From the NCBI GenBank assembly GCA_945861565.1, contig CAMAUY010000036.1, positions 1 through 42,412 of the forward strand: a stretch of DNA of 42,412 nucleotides, given 5' to 3'. The position numbers and the translations under genes were made by a program. The notes below the pieces were generated by a model. The model searched no databases, was not told where the DNA came from, and saw only the letters and a list, made by a program, of their open reading frames with translations. How positions within the stretch are numbered: the stretch's first letter is position 1; each line of letters begins with the position of its first letter. Source of the DNA: Akkermansia muciniphila. Its GTDB lineage: Bacteria > Verrucomicrobiota > Verrucomicrobiia > Limisphaerales > UBA9464. This document shows positions 15,226 through 23,535 of the stretch, one piece after another.

Positions 15226-17586
15226 ATGGTTCGATGTTCCAGAGATTCGAGACGACCGCAGAGAGGGTTGCTGATCCTGCTGCTGCAATTTGGGCTCGTC
15301 CAGAATCTGCCGGCCGAGTCGGATGAACCCACGCCACCGAAGCAGGCGGGAAGGCCACTGACCTCGGCGGCGGCGGACGCGTTGCCGCGCCGTGTGGAGT
15401 CAGGCGCACGCCACACCGCCCATTGGTCTTTAATTCCGCCGCAGCGGGTCGAGCCGCCGCCGGTGGCGGGCGTGGATCATCCGATTGATCGTTTTATTCG
15501 CGACCGACTAACGAAGGAGGCGATCGCTCCATCGCCGGAAGCGGATCGCGCGACCTTAATCCGGCGCTTGAGTTTAGATCTCACCGGACTGCCATGCTCG
15601 CCCTGGGAGGCAGATGCGTTCGTCCATGACGCACGCCGTGACGCGTACGAGCGCGTGGTCGATCGGTTGCTGGCTTCGGAGCATTTCGGCGAGCGCTGGG
15701 CGCGATGGTGGCTCGATCTGGCGCACTATGCGGACAGCGATGGCTACTTGCAGGACTTCCTCCGTCCAACGGCGTGGCGTTACCGGCAGTGGGTGGTGGA
15801 TGCGTTCAACCGCGACAGGCCGTTTGATCAGTTCACGATTGAGCAATTGGCGGGGGATTTGTTGCCGGAGGCGACGGCATCGCAAAAGATCGCCACGGGC
15901 TTGCTGCGCAACACGCTCAGCAATCGCGAGGGCGGCGCGGATCTGGAGGAGTATCGAGTGAGGCAGGTGGTCGACCGCACGGTGACCCTGGGCACGACAT
16001 GGATGGCGTTAACCGTGGGGTGTGCGGAGTGCCACGACCACAAGTTCGACGCGATTTCGCAGCGCGAATTCTACCAACTTTACGCCTTCTTCAACAACGC
16101 CGACGAGGTGAACCTCACCGCGCCGTTGCCCGGCGAACGCGAGCCGTGGGAGCGTGCCCGACCGGAGCATGATCGAAAGCGCGCCGAGATCCTGGCCCCG
16201 GCAGTCGCATCGCTCGCCGAGATGCAGGCCGATTGGGAGCGGCGGCTCCTCGACGCGGAGACCAACAATGAGGCGACTTTTGCCTGGCAGCGCTCCCTCG
16301 AAGTGCTCGGACTCACATGGGGCCAGGGCCAGGGCGAAGGGCAACTCGAAGGCATCCATATCATTAAGACACCGCGGGCGCAGCGCACGCTGGATCAACG
16401 GGACCGGTTGCTGGATTACTTTCTCGCCCATGCTCCCGACGAGTACAGCGCGAGACTCAGGGCGCTCCACGCGAGCGAAATTCGCACCCAACTCGAAGCG
16501 TTGCAGGAGCAGCTGCCGGTAATCAGCCGTGCTCCGGGGGTCGTCCAGACAACGCAGCCGCGCCCAACGCACCTGCACATTCGGGGTGATTTTCGACGTC
16601 GGGGCGACCTGCTGAAAGCCGGCACGCCAGCGGTATTGCCGGCGTTTGTGGCCGGCGCGGATGGGGATCGACTGGCTCTGGCGCGCTGGTTGGTCTCGCC
16701 GCAGCATCCATTGACCGCACGCGTCACCGTGAACCGCTTGTGGCAGGAATTGTTTGGGCGCGGTATCGTGGCTACTTCGGAGAACTTTGGAGTGCGGGGG
16801 GATTCGCCATCGCATGCGGAGCTGCTCGACTGGCTGGCGCTGGAATTTCAGCAACACCAGTGGAGCATTAAAGACATGCTCCGCGTGATGGTTACATCGC
16901 GGACGTACCGGCAGTCCTCGCAGGCGCGTCCTGACGTTGCTGTCCGCGATCCCAACAATGCGCTCCTCGCTCGGCAGGCGCGGCTGCGTCTCTCCGCCGA
17001 AGCCGTGCGAGACTCCGCGCTGGCCGTGAGCGGCTTGCTTTCCCGCACGCTGGGCGGACCGAGTGTGCGGCCTCCGCAACCGGAGAGCGTGTCGCAGGAA
17101 GGATACGACAATAAATGGGTGCCAAGCACGGGAGCGGATCGGTATCGCCGCGGGCTCTACACCTTTATCCAGCGGACCTCGCCGTTTGGGCAATCCGTGA
17201 CGTTTGACCTCCCGGACACCAGCCGCAGTTGCGCGCGTCGCGAGCGATCGAACACGCCCCTTCAGGCCCTCACTCTCCTCAACGATCCCGTGTTCGTGGA
17301 AGCCGCCCAAGCGCTCGCGTCACGCGTCCTTCGAGAAGCCCGCAGCAGTTCCGAGCAACGACTGGACCAGGCTTTCCAGCTCACGCTGGCCCGACCACCG
17401 AAGCCCGCGGAGTCCCAACGTCTGCTGGGTTATTACCGTGAGCAACGAGCCGCCTTTACCGCCGACACCCACGCGGCGCGCACACTGACAGCGGACGCCG
17501 CGGATGACAGCCCGATCGAACACGCCGTCTGGACCCTGCTTTGCAGTGTGCTGCTGAACCTGGATGAGTTTGTGAACCGGGAATGA
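15226..17586 (+). CDS. DUF1549/DUF1553 (PSCyt2-PSD1) secreted protein
   Basis: About 786 aa, a member of the planctomycete/verrucomicrobial family usually paired with DUF1501. A signal sequence (RRPQRGLLILLLQFGL) follows the ATG at 15226; a TTG 15 bp upstream is possible. DUF1549 spans about 85-297 (DRFIRDRL, RRLSLDLTGLP, HFGERWARWWLDLAHYADS, and CAECHDHKFD with a CxxCH at 266-270 that could bind haem). DUF1553 fills the C-terminal half (NRLWQELFGRGIV, SRTYRQSS, CARRERSNTPLQALTLLNDP). The common N-terminal cytochrome-like PSCyt1 domain is absent. Followed after 4 bp by DUF1501, so the two are translated together. Biochemical role unproven; a link to polysaccharide breakdown is often suggested. 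Confidence 0.93.
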   Translation: MVRCSRDSRRPQRGLLILLLQFGLVQNLPAESDEPTPPKQAGRPLTSAAADALPRRVESGARHTAHWSLIPPQRVEPPPVAGVDHPIDRFIRDRLTKEAIAPSPEADRATLIRRLSLDLTGLPCSPWEADAFVHDARRDAYERVVDRLLASEHFGERWARWWLDLAHYADSDGYLQDFLRPTAWRYRQWVVDAFNRDRPFDQFTIEQLAGDLLPEATASQKIATGLLRNTLSNREGGADLEEYRVRQVVDRTVTLGTTWMALTVGCAECHDHKFDAISQREFYQLYAFFNNADEVNLTAPLPGEREPWERARPEHDRKRAEILAPAVASLAEMQADWERRLLDAETNNEATFAWQRSLEVLGLTWGQGQGEGQLEGIHIIKTPRAQRTLDQRDRLLDYFLAHAPDEYSARLRALHASEIRTQLEALQEQLPVISRAPGVVQTTQPRPTHLHIRGDFRRRGDLLKAGTPAVLPAFVAGADGDRLALARWLVSPQHPLTARVTVNRLWQELFGRGIVATSENFGVRGDSPSHAELLDWLALEFQQHQWSIKDMLRVMVTSRTYRQSSQARPDVAVRDPNNALLARQARLRLSAEAVRDSALAVSGLLSRTLGGPSVRPPQPESVSQEGYDNKWVPSTGADRYRRGLYTFIQRTSPFGQSVTFDLPDTSRSCARRERSNTPLQALTLLNDPVFVEAAQALASRVLREARSSSEQRLDQAFQLTLARPPKPAESQRLLGYYREQRAAFTADTHAARTLTADAADDSPIEHAVWTLLCSVLLNLDEFVNRE

Positions 17587-17590
17587 TGCC

Positions 17591-19006
17591 ATGAAGTCGT
17601 CGCCACGCGCCGAATATTTTTCCCGCCGCCAACTGCTCGCCCGCGCATCGCACGGATTGGGGGCGATGGCGCTCTGGCCGTTGCTGGAGCGGGACGGATT
17701 GGCGGCTTCGCCGCTGCCGCATTTTTCACCGCCAGCGAAACGGGTGATCTTCCTCTTCATGGCGGGCGGGCCGTCGCATCTTGATTTGTTGGACCCGAAG
17801 CCGAAGATGGCGGCGCTCCATGGGCAGCCGATCCCGGCATCACTGACTCCGGCAAAAAAAAGCGCGACCGGCGGTGTGTTGGAGACGGTGATGGCGAGCC
17901 CCCGCAGATTCCGCCGCTACGGGCAAAGCGGCATCGAGTTCTCCGAACTGTTGCCACACACGGGTGCGCTGGCGGATGAACTGTGCGTCATCCGCTCGAT
18001 GCACGGCGAGCAGGCGAACCACGATCCCGCGCAGTTGCTGCTGAACTGCGGGACGCCACTCTTTGGCAATCCCAGCATGGGCTCCTGGGTGAACTACGGA
18101 CTCGGCAGCGTGAGCGAGGATATGCCTGGCTATGTCGTTCTCCTTTCGAACTCCGGCAAAGGGGTGGACGCCGGCAGCGCTTTGTGGGGGAACGGGTTCA
18201 TGCCTTCGACTTATCGCGGCGTCACCTTTCGCAGCGCGGGCGATCCGCTGCTGCATTTGTCGAATCCGCCCGGGATCGCTGCCGCCACGCAACGCGCGCG
18301 ACTTGACGTCGTGCGCGATCTCAATGTGATGCACCAGCAGGGCACGGGCGATGCCGAGATCGGCTCGCGCATTGCGAGCTACGAACTCGCGTTTCGCATG
18401 CAGAGCGCCGCACCGGAATTGCTCGACTTCCGCGCCGAAACGGCCGCAACCAAGGCCCTGTATGGTCTCGAAAAGGAAGTTACGCGGCCATTCGGCACGA
18501 ACTGTCTGCTGGCGCGGCGCCTGATTGAACGGGGAGTGCGGTTTGTGCAACTCTTCCACTCCACCTGGGATGATCACAGCGAGTTGAACAAACACATTCA
18601 GATCAACTGCGACATGACCGATCTACCCACCGCCGGGTTGCTCAAGGATCTCAAGCGGCGCGGACTGCTCGATGACACGCTTGTGGTCTGGGCCGGCGAA
18701 TTCGGCCGTACACCGATGGGCGAAGTCCGGCGGGGCAGCACCGTGGGCAAAGAAGGCCGGGATCATCATGCGGATGCCTTCAGCGTCTGGATGGCCGGCG
18801 GGGGTGTCAAGCGGGGCCATGTGCACGGTGGCACCGACGATTTCGGCTACCACGTCGTGGAAAACCCCGTCCACGTGCATGACTTCCAGGCCACCCTGCT
18901 TCACCTCCTCGGCCTCGATCACGAAAAACTCACCTACCGCCACAGTGGGCGCGATTTCCGGCTCACCGACGTGGCAGGCAAGGTGGTGAAAGAGATTTTG
19001 GCCTGA
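17591..19006 (+). CDS. DUF1501 family Tat-exported protein (alkaline-phosphatase-superfamily fold)
   Basis: 471 aa. Twin-arginine signal SRRQLLARAS at 11-20 followed by a hydrophobic stretch, so export of a folded protein is expected. Core motifs of DUF1501: KRVIFLFMAGGPSHLDLLDPKP, SMHGEQANHDPAQLLLNCG, WDDHSELNKHI, VVWAGEFGRTPMGE and GRDHHADAFSVWMAGGGVKRG. The DUF1501 fold resembles sulfatases and phosphatases, but the activity is uncertain. Its gene is separated by only 4 bp from the DUF1549/1553 gene, the usual genomic partner. Confidence 0.94.
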   Translation: MKSSPRAEYFSRRQLLARASHGLGAMALWPLLERDGLAASPLPHFSPPAKRVIFLFMAGGPSHLDLLDPKPKMAALHGQPIPASLTPAKKSATGGVLETVMASPRRFRRYGQSGIEFSELLPHTGALADELCVIRSMHGEQANHDPAQLLLNCGTPLFGNPSMGSWVNYGLGSVSEDMPGYVVLLSNSGKGVDAGSALWGNGFMPSTYRGVTFRSAGDPLLHLSNPPGIAAATQRARLDVVRDLNVMHQQGTGDAEIGSRIASYELAFRMQSAAPELLDFRAETAATKALYGLEKEVTRPFGTNCLLARRLIERGVRFVQLFHSTWDDHSELNKHIQINCDMTDLPTAGLLKDLKRRGLLDDTLVVWAGEFGRTPMGEVRRGSTVGKEGRDHHADAFSVWMAGGGVKRGHVHGGTDDFGYHVVENPVHVHDFQATLLHLLGLDHEKLTYRHSGRDFRLTDVAGKVVKEILA

Positions 19007-19053
19007 ATGAACCCGTTTCGATTTGTCGCTCGCCGCGGAGCACAACTCCCGCT

Positions 19054-20445
19054 TTGCTGACGGCGGTGAATAATGAAGGTGATCGCCGGAATCCGCCGGC
19101 GAAGGACGAAGCCCGGGCGACGGCGCCATTCGGGTTGGGAAACGCCTACGGATTTGCGATCTTGAACGGACTTTCATCGCAGATCGTGTTGAGCAGTCCG
19201 ATCATTCTGTATGGGCGCCAACTGGGTGCGAGCGCGACGGTATTGGGAATACTGGCAGGGATGATGCCGTTGCTGGTGATCTTTCAAATGCCAGCGGCTC
19301 AGTATGTGCCGCGCGTGGGATACAAGCGTTTCATGATGAACGGATGGTCGGCGCGCGTTCTGTTCATCTTTGTGCTCGCGGCCATTCCGCTCACGGCGGG
19401 TTTTCTGGATGCGAACACGCGATTGACCCTGGTGTTGGCGGTCCTGTTTTTTTTCAACTTACTGCGGGGCATTTCGAGCTGCGCATGGCTGCCGTGGATT
19501 ACGGAGCTGGTGCCGAGCAGCCTTCGGGGCCAGTACCTGACCCGGGAACAATTTTGCGTGAATTTCGCCGGTATCGGGGCATTTGCGTTGGCGGCGAGCC
19601 TTCTCGGCGACGGGGGTACGGAGATGCGATTCGCGCTGGTTTTCCTGTTTAGCGCCGTGGTTGGGGCCATCAGCCTGTCCTTCCTGAAGCGTGTCCCGGA
19701 TGTCACGATCCCGCACGCGGAGGCGACCGCCCGGGGCCCGGTGCCCTGGAAGGAACTGGCGGCGTATCCTCCCTTCCGGCGCATCCTCTGGCTGAATCTC
19801 GCCTGGGCCGTCGCCTATGGCGGACTCCCGACGTTCATCGTGGCCTTTCTCCGGAGCCATGCCGGGCTGAAGGACGGGGCGATCTTGTGGGCGATGATCG
19901 CGTTTTTTGTTGGGGGTACGGTCTCAACTTGGGTCGCCGGAAATCGCCTGGACCGACTGGGAAGCAAGCCGGCGGTCATTCTGACGCTCCTGCTGGGCAT
20001 CGGGCTGTCGGTGGGTTGGATGTTGCAGTCCGCCGGGGTTGTTGAGACCACACTGGTGCGGACGACGGCGCTCCTAGGGGTCCTCGGACTTGCCAATGCC
20101 GTTTTTTTGGCCGCCACGAACCGCCTGGCCATGCTGACCGCGCCGAAGGTGGGCCGAAGCCATTTTTTTGCGCTGTTTTCGGTCGTTCTGAACCTGGCTC
20201 TCGGACTGGCACCGGTGGGATGGGGATTGCTGATTGACGCCGTGGGGACTCGTCGGGGTTACGCCTTCGGGCTGGAGTGGAATCAATACGGTGCGTTTTT
20301 CGGGCTGGCGGCAATCGGATTTGGGATCGCGTTGGTGGCGGCCGGTCGGCTGGAGGAAAAGGCGGCGAGTGTCGAATCCCTGCTTCAAGAGCTCTTATTG
20401 GATGACCCAAAACGGGCGTTGAGCCGGCTTTTCATCCGCGATTGA
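19054..20445 (+). CDS. Major facilitator superfamily transporter
   Basis: About 463 aa with 12 predicted hydrophobic helices and a central cytoplasmic loop around KRVPDVTIPHAEATARG. The pattern AYGFAILNGLSSQIV ... TVLGILAGMMPLLVIFQMPAAQYVPRVGYKRF resembles the loop 2-3 region of MFS permeases. Substrate unknown. The start is uncertain: no ATG precedes the first helix; TTG (19054) or GTG (19066) are the candidates, neither with a strong Shine-Dalgarno. It follows DUF1501 by 47 bp but shares no obvious pathway with it. Confidence 0.85.
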   Translation: MLTAVNNEGDRRNPPAKDEARATAPFGLGNAYGFAILNGLSSQIVLSSPIILYGRQLGASATVLGILAGMMPLLVIFQMPAAQYVPRVGYKRFMMNGWSARVLFIFVLAAIPLTAGFLDANTRLTLVLAVLFFFNLLRGISSCAWLPWITELVPSSLRGQYLTREQFCVNFAGIGAFALAASLLGDGGTEMRFALVFLFSAVVGAISLSFLKRVPDVTIPHAEATARGPVPWKELAAYPPFRRILWLNLAWAVAYGGLPTFIVAFLRSHAGLKDGAILWAMIAFFVGGTVSTWVAGNRLDRLGSKPAVILTLLLGIGLSVGWMLQSAGVVETTLVRTTALLGVLGLANAVFLAATNRLAMLTAPKVGRSHFFALFSVVLNLALGLAPVGWGLLIDAVGTRRGYAFGLEWNQYGAFFGLAAIGFGIALVAAGRLEEKAASVESLLQELLLDDPKRALSRLFIRD

Positions 20446-20482
20446 ATGCCCACGGGAATCCGAACTCGCAAAAATTACCCTG

Positions 20483-20510
20483 TTGCACAGAGCTTCGAGT
20501 GTGCTAGACA
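20483..20510 (+). promoter_or_regulatory. Possible promoter of the small basic protein gene
   Basis: TTGCAC and TGTGCTAGACA (hexamer TAGACA at 20505-20510) are separated by 16 nt, a weak sigma-70-like pair with an extended -10. A start near 20517 would place the UUCG hairpin at the very 5' end of the transcript. Judged by eye only. Confidence 0.3.
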
Positions 20511-20514
20511 CACT

Positions 20515-20532
20515 GCTCCGCTTCGGCGGAGC
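20515..20532 (+). promoter_or_regulatory. Leader hairpin with C(UUCG)G tetraloop
   Basis: A perfect 7-bp stem (GCTCCGC / GCGGAGC) closed by TTCG. As RNA this is the exceptionally stable cUUCGg tetraloop. It lies 42 nt before the ATG of the small basic protein and is not followed by a T-run, so a leader or stability element fits better than a terminator of the MFS gene. Confidence 0.6.
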
Positions 20533-20574
20533 CAACCGGCGGCAACCCAGGTTTCCGCCCAAACATCACGATTT

Positions 20575-20730
20575 ATGTCGCAGCATCGCAGTCTCCGGGC
20601 CACCGGTACCACCGGCGCCAAACGCAATGTACTCAAACGCTTTGAGCGGGTCGCGCTGCTCAAGGGTCGGAGTCAATGGAAGGAGGGGGACCGGGTGACC
20701 GGTCTACGGAAGACCCGTCCGCCCGAGTAG
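20575..20730 (+). CDS. Small basic protein of the Verrucomicrobia/Chlamydiae family (TIGR04137-like)
   Basis: 51-aa, highly basic protein starting MSQHRSLRATG and continuing RNVLKRFERVALLKG, W-KEGD and VTGLRKTRPP. This matches the PVC-superphylum small basic protein family (pattern MS-H-SLR---, K-RNVL-R-ER---L, W-EGD---GLPK), thought to be associated with the ribosome or rRNA. Function unproven. The ATG at 20575 gives family length exactly; the longer open frame upstream is not similar to anything. No Shine-Dalgarno. It has its own leader hairpin and a terminator, so it is probably a highly expressed monocistronic gene. Confidence 0.88.
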   Translation: MSQHRSLRATGTTGAKRNVLKRFERVALLKGRSQWKEGDRVTGLRKTRPPE

Positions 20731-20785
20731 AAAGAACCCAGCGGTAACAAGCCGCTGGCCTTTCGGGAATTACGCTACAGAACAG

Positions 20786-20816
20786 CCGGGGCCCGTCTGG
20801 CCCGGTCGTTTTTTTA
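20786..20816 (+). terminator. Rho-independent terminator after the small basic protein gene
   Basis: CCGGGGCC (20786-20793) pairs with GGCCCGG (20799-20805) with one bulged G and a 5-nt loop, followed by an 8-T run. The T-run ends 3 nt before the rluB start codon, so rluB needs its own promoter, a leaderless or readthrough transcript, or attenuation. Confidence 0.75.
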
Positions 20817-20819
20817 TTC

Positions 20820-21536
20820 ATGCCGATTCGTCTTCAGAAATTTCTTGCCGAAGCCGGAGTTGCCTCCCGCCGGGCGTCGGAACGTCTCATTGTCGACGGC
20901 GAGGTAAAAATTAACGGCCGAGTCGTTAGGGAGCTTGGCGTCAAGGTCGATGCGGCTCACGATCAGATTATCGTGGGTGGTAAACCGGTGCGGGCACGCC
21001 GGAAGTTATACGTGGCGCTGAACAAACCGCGCGGTTTCCTTTGCACGCGGAGCGATCCCGAGCAGAGGAACATCGTCGGGGATCTCCTCCCCCGGGAATG
21101 GGGAAATCTGTTCACCGTCGGCCGGCTGGATCGCGACAGTGAAGGGCTGATTTTTCTCACCAACGACGGCGAGTTTGGCCTCAAGCTTACCCATCCACGG
21201 TACAATGTTCGCAAGACGTATGTGGCGGTCGTGGAAGGCCGGGTTTCGGGCGCCGGGCTCGGTCGGTTCACAGCAGGCATTGAGGAGGCGGGCGATTTGC
21301 TCAAGGCGGAGAAAGCCCGTCTGGTGTCCGCAAATAACTCGCATAGCATCGTCGAGGTGGAATTGGCCCAAGGTAAGAATCGTGAGGTTCGTCGACTTTT
21401 CCAAGCCCTGGGCCATCAGGTGGTCGAATTGTGCCGGGTACAAATCGGCCCCATCAAACTGGGTGAACTCAAATCCGGAAAATGGCGGGTGATGACCCCC
21501 GCGGAGCTGAAATCTCTCTTGCGCGGACTCGCTTGA
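20820..21536 (+). CDS. rluB: RsuA/RluB/RluE/RluF-family rRNA pseudouridine synthase
   Basis: 238 aa. An N-terminal S4 RNA-binding domain (about 1-60: RLQKFLAEAGVASRRASERLI, NGRVV) precedes the catalytic domain with LNKPRGFLCTRSD and the signature GRLDRDSEGL containing catalytic D104, then KTYVAVVEG and KNREVRRLFQALGH. Members isomerise a specific uridine in 16S or 23S rRNA; sequence length and motifs fit RluB-type best but RsuA specificity cannot be excluded. The ATG is only 3 nt after the terminator T-tract of the preceding gene and has no Shine-Dalgarno. Neighbouring the ribosome-linked small basic protein is consistent with a translation-related locus. Confidence 0.9.
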   Translation: MPIRLQKFLAEAGVASRRASERLIVDGEVKINGRVVRELGVKVDAAHDQIIVGGKPVRARRKLYVALNKPRGFLCTRSDPEQRNIVGDLLPREWGNLFTVGRLDRDSEGLIFLTNDGEFGLKLTHPRYNVRKTYVAVVEGRVSGAGLGRFTAGIEEAGDLLKAEKARLVSANNSHSIVEVELAQGKNREVRRLFQALGHQVVELCRVQIGPIKLGELKSGKWRVMTPAELKSLLRGLA

Positions 21537-21589
21537 AATCCGAGCCTGTGCCGTACTTAGCCGCATCGGGTTCCTTCGCATTTCCGTTC

Positions 21590-22627
21590 ATGACTTTTTC
21601 CCTGCGTATCCTCCTCACCGCCGGCCTGCTCAGCACCGGCTTGCCCGGCGCCAGTTCTAGTGCTTGGGCGGCCGCCACCTCAGCGGTCGTCAAGGTGAAT
21701 CGCGCCAAAGTTCGAGCCCAACCGTCTGCACATTCCGAGGTAATGACCCACCTGAAACAGGGGGATAGAGTCACCATCCTGGCCGAGCAGTCGGACCCGG
21801 AGGCCCGCGCCGGAGAACCACGCCAATGGGCTCGGATCGAAATGCCCGAGCACGTCCCGGTTTGGCTGGCGGCCAACCTCATCGATCCGAAATCGAAAAA
21901 GGTGAAAGTTGATCGAATCAATCTGCGGGCTGGGCCCGGCAAAAATTTCAGTCAACTGGGTCAGCTTCCCAAGGGAACGGAGGTGAGTGAAATCCGGAGC
22001 GAAGACGGTTGGATGCAGATTGAGGCCCCCCCCGGCTGCGTCGCTTACATGGCCGTTGACTTGCTCGCCCCCGGGACGGAGCGGGCCGCGACGAACCGTT
22101 CTGCCGCGAGTCCACCTCCCCCTGTCGTGCTCAATCCCAAACCCCGGGTTCGGTCTGAAGTCATCGCTCCCCAACCGATTGAGTCCGTGACCCCTCCACC
22201 CGTTTCCGTACCGGACGACGCGGTGGCGGAACCCAACCCAACCCGGGGAGCCTTGCCAAATGAGATCGCCCGAATCGATCCGATCCCCTACAAACCGGTC
22301 GCGGTCGCACGACCCGTCAGCAACCCGGCCGCCGTCCAACCTCGCGTGGCCAGCGTTGCGGGCCAACCGGAGCCCGGTCCCCGCGTGGTAAATCGTGAGG
22401 GCTTGGTCGGTCATGCCTGGAGTGTCCAGGCCCCCAGTTATCTCGAATTGAGAAGCTCCCGTCGGCACGAGGGGCTGATTAACTTTTTGTTCACCGACGA
22501 CCCAAAGATCGACCTTGAGCCGTTCCGCAAAAAGCACGTCGTGTTGACCGGTGAGGAATGGATCGACCCTCGCTGGCCCAAGACCCCCATTCTGCGGGTG
22601 CAAAAGATTGAGGCGCTCGACTACTGA
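21590..22627 (+). CDS. Secreted protein with two bacterial SH3 domains
   Basis: 345 aa. The ATG at 21590 opens a signal peptide (MTFSLRILLTAGLLSTG, cleavage near AWA|AATS); a longer frame overlapping rluB is less likely. Two SH3b/SH3_3 modules: about 32-98 (KVRAQPSAHSEVMTHLKQGD, VPVWLAANLI) and 105-160 (INLRAGPGKNFSQLGQLPKG, GCVAYMAVDLL). A long Pro/Val/Ala-rich linker (about 165-270) follows, then a compact C-terminal strand-rich segment (LVGHAWSV, INFLFTDD, VVLTGEEWID). SH3b domains usually bind peptidoglycan, so a periplasmic cell-wall-binding role is inferred. Its TGA overlaps the folD start by one base. Confidence 0.85.
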   Translation: MTFSLRILLTAGLLSTGLPGASSSAWAAATSAVVKVNRAKVRAQPSAHSEVMTHLKQGDRVTILAEQSDPEARAGEPRQWARIEMPEHVPVWLAANLIDPKSKKVKVDRINLRAGPGKNFSQLGQLPKGTEVSEIRSEDGWMQIEAPPGCVAYMAVDLLAPGTERAATNRSAASPPPPVVLNPKPRVRSEVIAPQPIESVTPPPVSVPDDAVAEPNPTRGALPNEIARIDPIPYKPVAVARPVSNPAAVQPRVASVAGQPEPGPRVVNREGLVGHAWSVQAPSYLELRSSRRHEGLINFLFTDDPKIDLEPFRKKHVVLTGEEWIDPRWPKTPILRVQKIEALDY

Positions 22628-23535
22628 TGTCCCCCGTCAACCTCATCGACGGACGGGCCATTGCTCAACAAATCCATTCAGAGACCGCCCGACGGACGAC
22701 ACGGCTCGTGGATCGCGGACTTCGTCCAGGTCTGGCTTTTGTTCGCTTGGGCGAAGATCCAGCCTCCCAGGTCTACGTCGGAATGAAGGAGAAAAAGTCG
22801 AAAGAGCTCGGCATTTTTTCGACGACCCATGTCTTACCCGCTTCGACCTCTCAAGCTGAATTGCTACAACTCATCGATCGTCTGAACCGCGATGAGCGTT
22901 ATCATGGCATTCTGGTCCAGGCTCCGTTACCGCGGCAAATCGATGCCCCGGCGGTTTATTCTGCCGTGTCACCCACCAAGGACGTGGATGGTTTCCATCC
23001 ATTAAATGTCGGAAAGCTCATGCTGGGTGATCCGACCGGCTTTCTCCCCTGCACACCGGCCGGCGTTCATGAACTACTGATTCGCTCCCAGATTCCGCTC
23101 GACGGGGCCGAAGTGGTCATCCTTGGACGCGGCAACATCGTCGGAAAACCGATGGCCGCCATTCTGATGCAAAAGGCGCGTCATGCAAATTGCACGGTGA
23201 CTGTCGTCCACAGTGGAACGCGTGATGCTGCGGCGCACTGCCGGCGGGCAGACCTCATCATTGCGGCGATGGGTGTGCCGGAATTTCTGAGGGCAGACAT
23301 GATTCGGCCCGGGGCCGTGGTCATCGACGTCGGGGTCAACCGGGTGCCGGATTCCGGATCCAAGACGGGTACTAAGTTGGTTGGAGATGTGGCCTACGCC
23401 GAAGTTCAACCCAAGGCGGGCCGAATCACACCGAACCCCGGTGGCGTGGGCCCGATGACCATCGCAATGCTTCTCGCGAACACCCTCCGAGCGGCGGAGC
23501 AAACGGTTGGGATCGGACCGCAGCTCAGTGAATAA
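22627..23535 (+). CDS. folD: Bifunctional methylenetetrahydrofolate dehydrogenase/cyclohydrolase
   Basis: 302-aa cytosolic FolD, interconverting 5,10-methylene-THF and 10-formyl-THF for purine and formyl-Met-tRNA synthesis. Y50 and the catalytic K54 lie in SQVYVGMKEKKSKELGI; also VQAPLP, the signature SPTKDVDGFHPLN, PCTPAGV, the NADP site VILGRGNIVGKPMA, and the terminal TPNPGGVGPMTIAMLL. Full length. The start codon shares its A with the stop of the SH3 gene (TGATG), so translation is coupled. Its 3' end overlaps the converging giant LTD/CotH gene by 11 bp. Confidence 0.97.
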   Translation: MSPVNLIDGRAIAQQIHSETARRTTRLVDRGLRPGLAFVRLGEDPASQVYVGMKEKKSKELGIFSTTHVLPASTSQAELLQLIDRLNRDERYHGILVQAPLPRQIDAPAVYSAVSPTKDVDGFHPLNVGKLMLGDPTGFLPCTPAGVHELLIRSQIPLDGAEVVILGRGNIVGKPMAAILMQKARHANCTVTVVHSGTRDAAAHCRRADLIIAAMGVPEFLRADMIRPGAVVIDVGVNRVPDSGSKTGTKLVGDVAYAEVQPKAGRITPNPGGVGPMTIAMLLANTLRAAEQTVGIGPQLSE

